A stretch of 64,000 bases of DNA from an uncultured Bacteroidales bacterium (GTDB lineage Bacteria > Bacteroidota > Bacteroidia > Bacteroidales > UBA932): the NCBI GenBank assembly GCA_934691625.1, contig CAKUTA010000006.1, positions 1 to 64,000 on the forward strand, in the 5' to 3' direction. Position numbers and translations under genes: made by a program. This document shows positions 19,101 through 27,656 of this stretch, piece after piece. The notes beneath the pieces were generated by a model that had not been told where the DNA came from, ran no database searches, and saw only the letters and a program-made list of their open reading frames with translations. Positions within the stretch are counted from its first letter, which is position 1. Each line of letters opens with the position of its first letter.

Positions 19101-19180
19101 CCGCTGACTTTTATTGTCTGGGAGAAGCCTGCAACGGCAAATGACAGCATCATGATTACCAGCATCAATATTTTTTTCAT
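16127..19180 (-). CDS. SusC/RagA family TonB-dependent outer-membrane transporter
   Basis: 1017-aa TonB-dependent barrel that imports oligosaccharides with SusD. Signal peptide to about AVAGFSQ. A carboxypeptidase-regulatory-like (CNA-B) N-extension follows (IKVSGTVKDNEGNPLPGVYV). The TonB-box/plug boundary reads LDDVVVIAYGTSKKSDLTGA and the plug has the SusC signature SLYGSRGANGVILITT. The barrel ends with an aromatic C-terminus (INLQMNF), as required for outer-membrane assembly. Start chosen at MKKILMLV (19180); 19195 is an alternative. It lies 42 bases after the GLUG lipoprotein gene and 3 before susD. Confidence 0.96.
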   Translation of the reverse strand: MKKILMLVIMMLSFAVAGFSQTIKVSGTVKDNEGNPLPGVYVIDKQSKTKGTATDVDGKYEISVASDGFIEFSCIGFESRLESVGGRNKIDIVLKSDAAKLDDVVVIAYGTSKKSDLTGAVSVVDMKSLNDVPASSVSSALQGRIAGMDMMSSTGEPGAEASIQIRGSRSISAGNAPLIVVDGVIDAVSDLNEINPSDIKSISVLKDVSSTSLYGSRGANGVILITTERETSRNFTANFKASAGVSRIMGKLDLMDASEFARYCNMTHYISDYINGKESPSRNFYFTDEEIAAKGKGTDWIDALSQTGVYQDYTFSAQGGTAVTRASASFGYHDEKGVVIGSGFKRFSGRVSVETQPLKWLRAGARLYYADRDTDKSSASITGTSSTAAVYLSPLLGIGDTWNTFGSEYASGGSPFNNPYICAKKICYDIRQTNLNLLPWARLIFSRYASFVSKFSFTTDTYKSLRYAPSTLPVAQRNLSGGTATSIRQDRQILLSENTFTYDRTFARRHTLNLLAGFTAERSDIDYSYFYGEGYMDDNVTYKNLGGLLDERNTTNRSYENIKTSMSFLARVNYDYMKKYYLTLTMRADGASNFADNRKWGVFPAAAFRWNISRENFLAGVSWIDDLSIRASAGRSGNDAIGTYMSRSILTSDKGVWMLGDYRPAAYYDTRLSNGNLTWETTDSYNVGLNFSAFGERLNLEVDAYQSKTSDLLLAMKTNQSTGYDTYFTNMGSTRNRGVEISLTTRNIVSRKFSWSTMLTVSHNAQLVLDAGEDRLVPTYSNFRNTTQPLYGYRAGYPVNSLWGYQYAGVWHSQDEIDRNKISRTYVSSGTEQLGICRYVDQNNDGLLDQDDLVYQGNADPVAYGGFQNSFTIGNLSLKVYATWSLGGKIYNISEILAGSGSRAYNKYRYMLDSWDPELNPGSDIPRAGKEDYNASDRMIYDASYIRLKEVSVSYRFDIAKKWCKSIVLGASGENLLLWKRYNGFDPDVSTSSSTRRIDDGAFPRSRTFVINLQMNF

Positions 19181-19222
19181 ATAAACGTGTTTCATTTGAA
19201 AGCTGATTATGACAATCTTCGG

Positions 19223-21373
19223 TTATTCAACAGACGGCTTGCTGCCGGTGGCATAGAGTTCACCCTTGCATCCGTCCACGGCTTCCGACGGCAACGCTGC
19301 CGAGGACCTGCAGCCTGCAAGAACAGGCACCGGCGTGACTTTCAGTATATGGGCAACGATACCTCCGACCGCTCCCATCTTCGGATCCGGCTTCGTCAAT
19401 GTGTTCTGTGTCAGCCCGAATGAGCCTTCATTGACGCAGTTCCTCATTTCAGAAAAGGCCGTGCCGCCTAGTATGCCTCCTGCAATCGCGCAAGGCTTGA
19501 CAGTCCCTCCGGCAAGAATCTTCCCCTTATTCGTGCATCCTGAAATCTTTGCAGGAGCCCCAGGCAGCCCGACGACAATGCCGGCAATTCCTCCTGCATA
19601 GCATTGTCTTGCTCCTGACATGCCTGCAGAAACGGCACTATTGATGGAAGTGCAGACATCTATCGTTCCTGAATTGGAGCATCCGGCAATCTCAGTATAG
19701 AATCCGCTCTTCGGTGTCGGGTTCACGAACATGCATGCCGCATCTCCTGACAGCGGCGCAATTCTTCCGACAATGCCGCCAACAGCGTATGCCCCCTGCG
19801 CACCTGCCTTTCCGAACTTATTCTCCCACAATGTGATATTGCCCTCATTGGAACAATCCTTCAGGGATACAAACGATTCTTCTGTGCCGCTATATGCGCT
19901 GGCTAGAATTCCTCCTACGGCACATTTGTAAAGATCGGAAGCAGCAGATGCATTCTTCCTTATAGTTATATTTCCAGTGTTCGAGCAGCCCTCGAAAAAT
20001 CCGAGCCTGCCTTCCGCATCAGGTCTGGACGCCACTCCGCCTCCGAAGAGTTCATGACTGGATGTGAACGGAAGATTGATCTCGAAATCAGCGCTATTGG
20101 TGCAGGAACGCATAACACCGCCATTGGCTTCCACCAGGCCGCAGAAATGGAAATTCGAGTCCACTGTAACTGACAGCCCCGCCATATTCACACAGTTCTC
20201 TATAGTTCCGAGGTTCGTTCCGGCAAGGACTGCACAGGAATTTTCCCCAGGTTCTGTGCGCAGGCCATCAAGCTTAATGTTCTTGACGACAGCACCTTCC
20301 GCTATCTTCCCGAACAGCGGGCGTGTAACAGAATTCCTTGTAATCACATATCCGGAGCCATTCAGCACGCCATCCCAGAGGGTAATCTGTGAAAGCTCCC
20401 CTGCTGAAACAATATTGGCTGCGACAGTGACTTCGCCTGTCTCAGGATCTTTCCATTCCGAATAGTCCCCTGCATTAACAGCCTCGGCAAAGGTGTTCCA
20501 GGATTCAGGATCGGTAATTATCAGGGATCCGCTCGGAGTGAACGTCTGTTCCGGCCAAGTAACCAGCACACCTGAAGTTACTCCGGTATTCTCACGCATC
20601 TCGATGACCATCTGACGGCCATGTACTTCTGTAATGGTGATATTGAATCCTTCTGGATATTCCCCGGCAGGAATACAGAAATTCAGCTCTACCGGGCCTG
20701 CACCTGTCCCATTTCCCGAAATGGCATCGAATCCGCCATCAGGAATAGAAAGGTCGATACTGCTGACTCCGGCGACAGGCTCAAGCTCGCCTGTTTCCAG
20801 ATTGAGGCTGAACTTTCCGGCAACAGGGGCGCCAAGACTTGTAAGCGATATTCCGGTGATTTCATATTTTCCAGGATCGACGGCAATCCTCACCACTCCA
20901 CACAAATTTTTCAGCTGAAAATCCTTTTCCGAGGATTTTCCATAGAGGACGGCTGAGCCATTGAAAAAAGACCCGGGCGTCCACTTCTGGACTGTCTGGA
21001 GAGTTATCTCCGCAGAATCCGAATTCATCGTGCCGCATATCCAGCTCGGATAGACTACTCCATAGGGGGCGCTGACACCTTCTACCGTGAAAGTAGCCCT
21101 GACAGCTTTTTCGCCTGTCCCGTACAAAGGGGCGGAGCGACTGCAATTCACAGCAATACGGTCACCATCACACCAATAGACAGGGTACGCATCCCCGTCC
21201 AGTTCCCCAAGGATCGTCTTGCTCACAATTCCAGAACTGAGAGCAAGGCTGACGCTTTCCTCCCGGTCCGGTCCCGGCTGTGGCCCGTCATTTCCTTTTT
21301 CCGGTTTTCCACAACCTGCCGCTGCAGCTATCAAGGCCGCAATAACAAGGGATGATGAAAGTTTGGTTCTCAT
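19223..21373 (-). CDS. Surface lipoprotein, fimbrillin-like N-domain plus GLUG repeats
   Basis: 716-aa lipoprotein (signal ending AAAAGC, Cys21). It has the same two-part layout as the protein at 9638-12082: an N-terminal fimbrillin-like module (SKTILGELDGDAYPVYW, CDGDRIAVN, APYGVVYPSW) to about residue 280, a linker SWNTFAEAVNAGDYSEW, then beta-helix repeats of the GLUG type (IENCVNMAGLSV, FEGCSNTGNITI, ISGCTNKGKILAGG, MRNCVNEGSF). The encoded position just before susC and the paralogy suggest two surface binding proteins with different specificities. Exact ligand unknown. Confidence 0.8.
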   Translation of the reverse strand: MRTKLSSSLVIAALIAAAAGCGKPEKGNDGPQPGPDREESVSLALSSGIVSKTILGELDGDAYPVYWCDGDRIAVNCSRSAPLYGTGEKAVRATFTVEGVSAPYGVVYPSWICGTMNSDSAEITLQTVQKWTPGSFFNGSAVLYGKSSEKDFQLKNLCGVVRIAVDPGKYEITGISLTSLGAPVAGKFSLNLETGELEPVAGVSSIDLSIPDGGFDAISGNGTGAGPVELNFCIPAGEYPEGFNITITEVHGRQMVIEMRENTGVTSGVLVTWPEQTFTPSGSLIITDPESWNTFAEAVNAGDYSEWKDPETGEVTVAANIVSAGELSQITLWDGVLNGSGYVITRNSVTRPLFGKIAEGAVVKNIKLDGLRTEPGENSCAVLAGTNLGTIENCVNMAGLSVTVDSNFHFCGLVEANGGVMRSCTNSADFEINLPFTSSHELFGGGVASRPDAEGRLGFFEGCSNTGNITIRKNASAASDLYKCAVGGILASAYSGTEESFVSLKDCSNEGNITLWENKFGKAGAQGAYAVGGIVGRIAPLSGDAACMFVNPTPKSGFYTEIAGCSNSGTIDVCTSINSAVSAGMSGARQCYAGGIAGIVVGLPGAPAKISGCTNKGKILAGGTVKPCAIAGGILGGTAFSEMRNCVNEGSFGLTQNTLTKPDPKMGAVGGIVAHILKVTPVPVLAGCRSSAALPSEAVDGCKGELYATGSKPSVE

Positions 21374-21421
21374 AGTATTCGTTGATTAATCAGTTCTAAT
21401 ATTTATTCAGTGTTTTGCCGT

Positions 21422-24286
21422 TCAGTCCGCTGTCTTTCCGGAAAGCTCTGCATCAGCCTTTCCTTCTGCACGCATCTGCTCCACGAAAGCGGTAGGTGTC
21501 TTTCCGTACATCTCTCGGAAACATTTCGCGAAATAGGAGACATTCGAGAAGCCCACCCTGTAGCATATCTCCGAGATATTGTTCCCTTGCGGGTCACGGA
21601 GCATTTCCGATGCGACAGCAAGGCGCAGATTTCGGACATAGTTATTTGGAGAAGTTTCCAGCAGACGGCGTATCCTCCGGACAAGTGTCGATGGACTGAC
21701 AGCCATTTTCTCCGCGATTATCTCATTGGACAGCAATGCATTGGAAAGATTTTCACGTACAATTCTGTCGAACTCCGAGAGAAAATCCTGGTCTTTCTTG
21801 GGAAGGCCGACAATCTGCGACACAGTATTTATTTTCTCGCGAAAGACTTCCTCCTCGCGTGTCCGTCTATATTCCTGCTCCATCTGGCGATGCTTGCGCT
21901 CAGTACGTATCCTTATCATCACGAATACCGCCACGACAAGCAGGGCGGTAAAAATAACAATCAGGACAATGCCCATGGGAGAGGCCCAGAATGTGGGCTT
22001 GACTATTATCGTCAAAGGGAGATGCGCATCGTGCCATTCAGAAGAAGAGGTCGAAAGCCTGAGTTCCAATGTATATGTTCCTGCAGGTACATTGTACCAA
22101 GAAGCAGAACGCGACACCGATATATCCTTCCAGTCCTTGTCATATCCAGCGAGACGGCACTGAAGCCAGAAATATGACGCAGACAGCATGCCCGGAACCG
22201 AAAAGTCGAAGTCAAAAGAGTTCTGGTCATGACGCAGCCTGATCTTGTCCATAAGATCCAGATTATCTTCAGGCCTTATGGCTTCGTTCCCTGCATGCAG
22301 CCCGGTAATCACAGTATATGAGCGCTCTCCCGAGCGCATCCGTTTCGGAGAGAAGCTTATGAAGCCATTATCCGAGCCGAAGCAAAGCTCTCCTGACGAA
22401 AGGAGCAATGCACTGTTGGTCAGCTTTGTATCCAGGAGGCCCTCAATATTGGTATAAAGCCTCATTCCGGATGTCTCAGGATTGAACTGGACCAGTCCCG
22501 CATCGGAGGCGAACCAGAGAGAGCCGCTCACGTCTTCGACACACCTGAAAAACACATCAGAAGGCAGGGACGGGAAACTGGCCTGGTCATAGGTCATGAA
22601 CTTGCCTGTTTCCGGAAGATACAGTGAGATGCCATGGCTGAACCCTACAACCCATACACGTCCCTTATTGTCTATATGGACAGACGACACCTTATTATTA
22701 GGAAGCCCGGACCCATCCTCATGCGTCAGATGAAGAATCGTACCGTCGGACGGATTCCATCTGTATATCCCGGAAGCATAAGATGAAAGCCACAATGTCC
22801 TGTCCTTATCCTCCTCCACTGATGTAATAAACACCCCCTCAAACGGTTCCACGTCTTCAAACCTGTCATTCGACCTGTCGTATCTTGACAGTCCCAACGT
22901 CGTGCCTGCATATATGTCCCCGCTCTGCGTCCGATGGACCAGATAGACACGCTGGTCATTTCTGCCGGTCTTACGCTTGAGACCTCCGTATGACTTAAGC
23001 GCCATGGAGCTGATGTCCAGACGGCATACGCCATTCATAGTGCCCAGCCACAGGAAGTTCCCGTCAATGCAGATTGAACATACCTTGCCCGGAAGGCCTG
23101 GAGCCGACACTCGCTTCAGCTCAGATGACTCAGGGTTCCAGAGCAGCAGTCCAGCCTGTTCTGTCGCAACCCATACCCTGGATGGGGATTCTTCGGCAAA
23201 TCCGCTGACAATGCATCCGTCAAGCGAAGTGCCTGATGCCATATAGTGTTTCTCGAAATTCGTCTGCGCCAGACCAGACCAGTTGACTCCGCCATCCTTG
23301 GTGCCAAGCCACAGCCCGTCATTTTCATCGACAAATGCACAGGTCACATAATTCCCTGACAGGGAGAAGCGGTCATCCTGATGGCTTTCAATATGCCTCA
23401 CATTGCCTCCATGCAGGTCATACCTCCAGACACCATCAGTCGTAGATAGCCATATCCATCTTTCCTTCTCGAAGAATGCATCAACAAGGACGACACCCTC
23501 AGGAAGGCTGAAAAGACGCCGTATTGCACATGTGACCGGGTCTATCTCGCTTATGCCGTTAAATGTACTGGCTACATATATCTGTCCGTCAGCACCTTCG
23601 AAGATGCCCTCGATTTCATCGTCATCAAACCATCCGCCATCGCGGAAAGGCTCGAGCCCGTCTGCCAGATGTGCCGCGGAAGATGCATGGTATATGGATG
23701 AATGATACCGGGAAAGCCATACGCCACTATTCTTTGAGCAAAGAAGCCTGCGGAATCCTGATACTCCAAGCATATCATAGCTTATATGATGGAGATGAGC
23801 GTATTTAGTGTCATAGCAGAAAATGCCCTGCTCGTTGACAAGCATCCATATATGGCCGTCCCTGTCTTCTGTGATGCATGTCACCTTGTTCCTTATGCAT
23901 TCTCCGCTGTCTGCAGGAACAGAAATCGGCTCAAACCTGTCCTTGACATAGTTATACCGGCACACGCCGTTGTCTGTCCCGATCCAGATGTTGCCGTCAC
24001 GGTCTTCCACCAGGCAATGGATAAAATCTGTTGTAAGTCCAAGGTCTGCAGCCAGGAATACATCGAAGCGATGTCCATCATAGCGGTTCAGACCGTGATA
24101 TGTCCCGATCCAGATAAACCCGCGGGAATCCTGCATTATCCTGCTCACGCCATCATAGGACAGTCCGCAATTGGCTGTCGTCAGATGAGTGAACCGGTAA
24201 TCCCCGGCCATGCTCCACGCCGGCACTGACATCGCTACGGCAAGCAGAACGGCTGCAATGCTTCTTATGATGGATTTCACTGTCAT
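21422..24286 (-). CDS. Transmembrane propeller regulator with AraC HTH, no kinase
   Basis: 954-aa inner-membrane sensor/regulator. Signal peptide (to ~25), then about 14 Reg_prop propeller units to ~640, each with a W-x-G-T/S-x-x-G core (GFIWIGTYHGLNRYDG, GNIWIGTDNGVCRYN, DGLWLGTKDGGVNW, RTLWLSSYASGIYRWN). A Y_Y_Y-type beta-sandwich (~665-755) and one transmembrane helix (~771-793, GIVLIVIFTALLVVAVFVMI) follow. A basic coiled-coil linker of only ~55 residues leads to an AraC-type HTH (~848-942; NISEICYRVGFSNVSYFAKC). The HisKA, HATPase and receiver domains of ordinary hybrid two-component PUL regulators (~1300-1400 aa) are absent. It probably senses a glycan in the periplasm and binds DNA at the membrane, as proposed for SusR. 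It lies inside the locus it should control, 24 bases after the preceding gene. Confidence 0.9.
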   Translation of the reverse strand: MTVKSIIRSIAAVLLAVAMSVPAWSMAGDYRFTHLTTANCGLSYDGVSRIMQDSRGFIWIGTYHGLNRYDGHRFDVFLAADLGLTTDFIHCLVEDRDGNIWIGTDNGVCRYNYVKDRFEPISVPADSGECIRNKVTCITEDRDGHIWMLVNEQGIFCYDTKYAHLHHISYDMLGVSGFRRLLCSKNSGVWLSRYHSSIYHASSAAHLADGLEPFRDGGWFDDDEIEGIFEGADGQIYVASTFNGISEIDPVTCAIRRLFSLPEGVVLVDAFFEKERWIWLSTTDGVWRYDLHGGNVRHIESHQDDRFSLSGNYVTCAFVDENDGLWLGTKDGGVNWSGLAQTNFEKHYMASGTSLDGCIVSGFAEESPSRVWVATEQAGLLLWNPESSELKRVSAPGLPGKVCSICIDGNFLWLGTMNGVCRLDISSMALKSYGGLKRKTGRNDQRVYLVHRTQSGDIYAGTTLGLSRYDRSNDRFEDVEPFEGVFITSVEEDKDRTLWLSSYASGIYRWNPSDGTILHLTHEDGSGLPNNKVSSVHIDNKGRVWVVGFSHGISLYLPETGKFMTYDQASFPSLPSDVFFRCVEDVSGSLWFASDAGLVQFNPETSGMRLYTNIEGLLDTKLTNSALLLSSGELCFGSDNGFISFSPKRMRSGERSYTVITGLHAGNEAIRPEDNLDLMDKIRLRHDQNSFDFDFSVPGMLSASYFWLQCRLAGYDKDWKDISVSRSASWYNVPAGTYTLELRLSTSSSEWHDAHLPLTIIVKPTFWASPMGIVLIVIFTALLVVAVFVMIRIRTERKHRQMEQEYRRTREEEVFREKINTVSQIVGLPKKDQDFLSEFDRIVRENLSNALLSNEIIAEKMAVSPSTLVRRIRRLLETSPNNYVRNLRLAVASEMLRDPQGNNISEICYRVGFSNVSYFAKCFREMYGKTPTAFVEQMRAEGKADAELSGKTAD

Positions 24287-24310
24287 TCAAAACAGAGGTT
24301 GAACATATAG

Positions 24311-26290
24311 TTATTTAAGGTCAATAGTGGATGTAGTTATGCGTCCGCGGACGACATACAGGAATCCTGTATCCTGCTCATGTCCTTCTCCTCCGGAGCC
24401 ATAGACAGCAAGTATCTCATCGCCTCCAAGAGGGCAAAGCGAATTCCATTTCGCACAAGCCACTTTCTGGTCAAATGCGAAAGGCCTTGTCGCACTGCGC
24501 ATTGCAGTAAACTTGGCACTGGAGACTTCACTTTTCGGGCAGAGCTGGACCTCCATTGCCGTATGCTTGTATCTTTCTTCATGAGTGGCTTGCGGAGCAC
24601 CTTTTGTTGTCTGGTATGACAATACGAAATAATTGTCAGTCTGGATCAGATAAGGGGCTCCTGAATATATCTCGGTGCTTTCCAGCGGTGTCTCGAAAGG
24701 GTTGAACCGATAATCTGAATTTTCCCTGACAATGCTGCTCCAGCTTTCCGAAACAGGATTATATACGATCTGTGGGCAGAAACGGTAATTATCCCACACA
24801 GCCTCTATTGCCACATAAATATTTCCATCATATATGGTAGCCGTAGGCATTCCGTCCCTCTTGGCGTAGGTATAGCATACTATGCGCTTGGTTCCCCAGG
24901 TATCCCCTCCGTCCTTTGATTCGATGACAGATATGTTCTGGTATGCAACCTCTTTATATGCATACGGTGTCTCATCTGCGAAATAGACCTGGACTGTACC
25001 ATCAGGTAGTTCCAGGACAAAAGGCTCATAACATCCTGATACATTGTTCGACGAATAGATTTTCCCTAGAGAACTCCATGTCGCGCCATTGTCATCCGAT
25101 GTACATACTGATATATGGAATGGATATACAGTATCGCCATTCGCATCCTTGACTCGCTCATTCACAGCATAGATTATACGTCCAGGGTGATATGGATTAT
25201 TCGCGCTGAGCTGTGTAAACTCAGGATTATCCATCCTATATGTCAGGCCGTCGGACTTATATGTCTTCACGACATCCTTCTGAGTGCTCCATGTAACGCC
25301 GTTATCGCTGCTGAAACGGGCTCGCGCCGTCCATGTGTTCGAATAGCAGATCATCAGCCTGCCGTCATTCAGCCTGTGGGCGCGTCCGTAGGCGCTGCAC
25401 CATTCCGAGACAAGCACGGGCTGCCCCCAGACTATATCAGGATGCTCACCGTCAACCTCTTCAAGTCCCGGGGCTATGCCATCAATCATGCCGAATGTAA
25501 GCTCCGGAGCACTGAGTATGACTCCTGTTTTCAGTGTCACCTGAGCTGATGTGGCTGCCTTAAGAAATGCACCGTCATCATCATAGAATTCGATACTGAA
25601 TCCCTCCTGGAATGTCTGTGCGGGCATTGAAATGCAGAAGTCTGTCAGATAATTTCCAGGTGTCCCTGATGTAATGGATATTGATTTTCCGCCTCCACCC
25701 GATGCTGCGACCAGCGATGGAATCCCGTTATCAATGCTGAATCCGAAATTTCCTGCGACAGTCTCATTCCTGTTCCCGCCGAATACGGCTCGTGTAGCCT
25801 TCCGCCTGCATCCGTCAGGATAATTCACCCTGATTCTCAGATATGCACACAACTGACGGAAACTCAAGTCCAGGCTCTCTCCGGATGCAATCATCACAGC
25901 TGCAGAAGCATCAAAGCCTGTTTCTGCAGGAGACTGGGATGAAGGAATTCCGACCGCGCCGTCTCCTGCCACTGCAGAAGCAGGATATATCGCAGTATAA
26001 GGAGCTGCCACTTTCTCCGCTACCGTGAATTCTGCAAAGTTTCTTCCGGAATTCTCTGCATCAAGAGGCTTCGACACAATACCATTCACTGCGATACAGT
26101 CGCCTTCCGCCCATAGCACATGATATCCGCCATCAGTCCTGTCGCCAAGTACAGTCCGGGTTCCGGCATCGGCAGCAGATGCATTGAAAACAGTTTCAGG
26201 CTCAGATGCCGGCGCCGTCTGCTGCTTATCTGCGCATGCAGATAGCAGCGCTGATGTCATAAGTAGTATCAAGGTTATTCTCCGTGTCAT
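24311..26290 (-). CDS. Fimbrillin-like module fused to Asp-box propeller lipoprotein
   Basis: 659-aa lipoprotein (signal ending LLSAC, Cys19). The N-terminal ~270 residues repeat the fimbrillin-like module of the two GLUG proteins (TRTVLGDRTDGGYHVLW, EGDCIAVNG, APYTAIYPAS). The rest is a sialidase-superfamily propeller with three Asp boxes (SSDNGVTWST, SDDNGATWSS, SKDGGDTWGT). The usual sialidase FRIP motif is not seen (the equivalent reads YGRAHRLNDG), so the substrate may not be sialic acid; GH93-type exo-enzymes share the fold and are an alternative. Start at 26290 gives the lipoprotein signal; a start at 26335 would overlap the upstream gene. Its propeller is paralogous to the protein at 26332-27537. 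Confidence 0.75.
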   Translation of the reverse strand: MTRRITLILLMTSALLSACADKQQTAPASEPETVFNASAADAGTRTVLGDRTDGGYHVLWAEGDCIAVNGIVSKPLDAENSGRNFAEFTVAEKVAAPYTAIYPASAVAGDGAVGIPSSQSPAETGFDASAAVMIASGESLDLSFRQLCAYLRIRVNYPDGCRRKATRAVFGGNRNETVAGNFGFSIDNGIPSLVAASGGGGKSISITSGTPGNYLTDFCISMPAQTFQEGFSIEFYDDDGAFLKAATSAQVTLKTGVILSAPELTFGMIDGIAPGLEEVDGEHPDIVWGQPVLVSEWCSAYGRAHRLNDGRLMICYSNTWTARARFSSDNGVTWSTQKDVVKTYKSDGLTYRMDNPEFTQLSANNPYHPGRIIYAVNERVKDANGDTVYPFHISVCTSDDNGATWSSLGKIYSSNNVSGCYEPFVLELPDGTVQVYFADETPYAYKEVAYQNISVIESKDGGDTWGTKRIVCYTYAKRDGMPTATIYDGNIYVAIEAVWDNYRFCPQIVYNPVSESWSSIVRENSDYRFNPFETPLESTEIYSGAPYLIQTDNYFVLSYQTTKGAPQATHEERYKHTAMEVQLCPKSEVSSAKFTAMRSATRPFAFDQKVACAKWNSLCPLGGDEILAVYGSGGEGHEQDTGFLYVVRGRITTSTIDLK

Positions 26291-26331
26291 ATAATATGGT
26301 GGTTTTTCAGTACTGGAATTATCGACGAAAA

Positions 26332-27537
26332 TCACTCAGTCACGATCTGGCCCTTCCTTATATATATGTTGCCGCTCAACTGGGTAACAGCCAGGATTCT
26401 GTCATCTCCAAGATCGCAGAGGGAGCTCCAAAGTCCGTTGTCGCGTGTCTGGTCAATGTCGAAAGGACGGATCCTCTCACGCATTGTCAGAAACTCATGC
26501 CCGTTCATCTCGTCTATCCGGCACAATGCCATCTCCATCACAGAGTTCTTTGTTGTCGGCTCGATAGCCCCTTCAGACGACTGGTAGCACAGGACGAAGT
26601 AATTGTCTGTCCGTATGATGTATGGTGCTCCGGCATAGATATATGCACTTTCCATTGAAGTCTTGAACGGATCGAAGCGGTTCACTGACGAGCCATAGAC
26701 AGGCACCTTCCAGTTATCGGTGATTTTAGTACAGACTATCTGGGGATGGAACTTGATATTCTGCCCGTTAGCCTCTATCGCCACATATATCCAGCCGTTA
26801 TAGATCATTGCCACGGGCATTCCGTCACGGAACTTCTCATTGTAGCAGACTAGTCGTGGCGAGCTCCATGTATCTCCTCCGTCCTTTGATTCTATAAGAG
26901 AGATGTTCTGGTACGGCAGCTTTCTTTCATAATAAGGGGTCTCGTCCGCAAAATAGATCTGGACAGTCCCGTCCGGCAGCTCCAGGACACAAGGCTCATA
27001 GCAACCACGCAGGACATCCTTGTCCCATATTCTTGACTTATAGACATCACGTATTCCGCTCCATGTATTTCCGGCGTCATCGGATGTGGAAATAGCTATA
27101 GTAAATGGTGCCGCAGAACTCTTGTTCTCAAGAGGCCTGATATTGGCTGCATAGATGATGCGGCCTGGATGGTGAGGATTGCCGGCACTGAGCTGGGTGA
27201 ATTCAGTATTGGCCACGACCATTTTCACAGGAGAGCTGTAGTTTCCATGAAGCATGACCCTGCTTGGGACAGACCAGCTGGTGCAGTCATCAGAACTGAA
27301 CATAAGCCAGCCATCCCCGCCCCGCGAATAGACAGCCATATATCGTCCGTCATTCAGCCTATGCACACGTGCGTATCCTCCTGGCGTGAGCAGTTCAGGA
27401 TCCTCCCATTGAACGGAGATTTTCCCCGGGGTGGTCTTCCTTGGAGCCGGAGAACATCCGGATTCTACTGCTGTAACAGAGATAAAACCTATACAAATAA
27501 AAGACAGGGCGATAAGTCCAAATATTCGGTTACTCAT
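26332..27537 (-). CDS. Secreted Asp-box (sialidase-superfamily) propeller protein
   Basis: 401-aa exported protein, first gene of the 11-gene locus. N-terminal hydrophobic signal (FGLIALSFICIGFISV); a Cys at ~28 may be lipidated, but the lipobox is weak. Asp boxes occur as SSDDCTSWSV, SDDAGNTWSG and SKDGGDTWSS. Blocks shared with the next protein include CYEPCVLELPDGTVQIYFAD, RDGMPVAMIYNGWIYVAIEA and TDNYFVLCYQS, so the two are recent paralogues, one with and one without the fimbrillin-like module. The ATG at 27537 is about 20 bases after the predicted transcription start; the longer frame to 27594 spans the promoter and is excluded. Probable exo-glycosidase or glycan-binding propeller; substrate unknown. 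Confidence 0.75.
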   Translation of the reverse strand: MSNRIFGLIALSFICIGFISVTAVESGCSPAPRKTTPGKISVQWEDPELLTPGGYARVHRLNDGRYMAVYSRGGDGWLMFSSDDCTSWSVPSRVMLHGNYSSPVKMVVANTEFTQLSAGNPHHPGRIIYAANIRPLENKSSAAPFTIAISTSDDAGNTWSGIRDVYKSRIWDKDVLRGCYEPCVLELPDGTVQIYFADETPYYERKLPYQNISLIESKDGGDTWSSPRLVCYNEKFRDGMPVAMIYNGWIYVAIEANGQNIKFHPQIVCTKITDNWKVPVYGSSVNRFDPFKTSMESAYIYAGAPYIIRTDNYFVLCYQSSEGAIEPTTKNSVMEMALCRIDEMNGHEFLTMRERIRPFDIDQTRDNGLWSSLCDLGDDRILAVTQLSGNIYIRKGQIVTE

Positions 27538-27562
27538 TTTAGCATTACAATTTTGTTGCATG

Positions 27563-27595
27563 CAAAGATAAGTAATCAGCATTTTCTGCATCAAA
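27563..27595 (-). promoter_or_regulatory. Promoter of the 11-gene glycan locus
   Basis: On the minus strand TTTG (27592-27595) is followed after 21 bases by TATCTTTG (27563-27570), a close match to the Bacteroidetes consensus. Transcription would start near 27556, about 20 bases before the first ATG. I see no comparable promoter in the short gaps inside the locus. Confidence 0.75.
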
Positions 27596-27656
27596 ATTTT
27601 TGATACAAAATATACAATTTTTCAAGCAAAATACCCTGTAGAGCCTATATAAGCCA

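Noticed and set aside
27540..27594. Longer start for the first gene of the glycan locus
   Set aside because: It would lie upstream of and within the predicted promoter.
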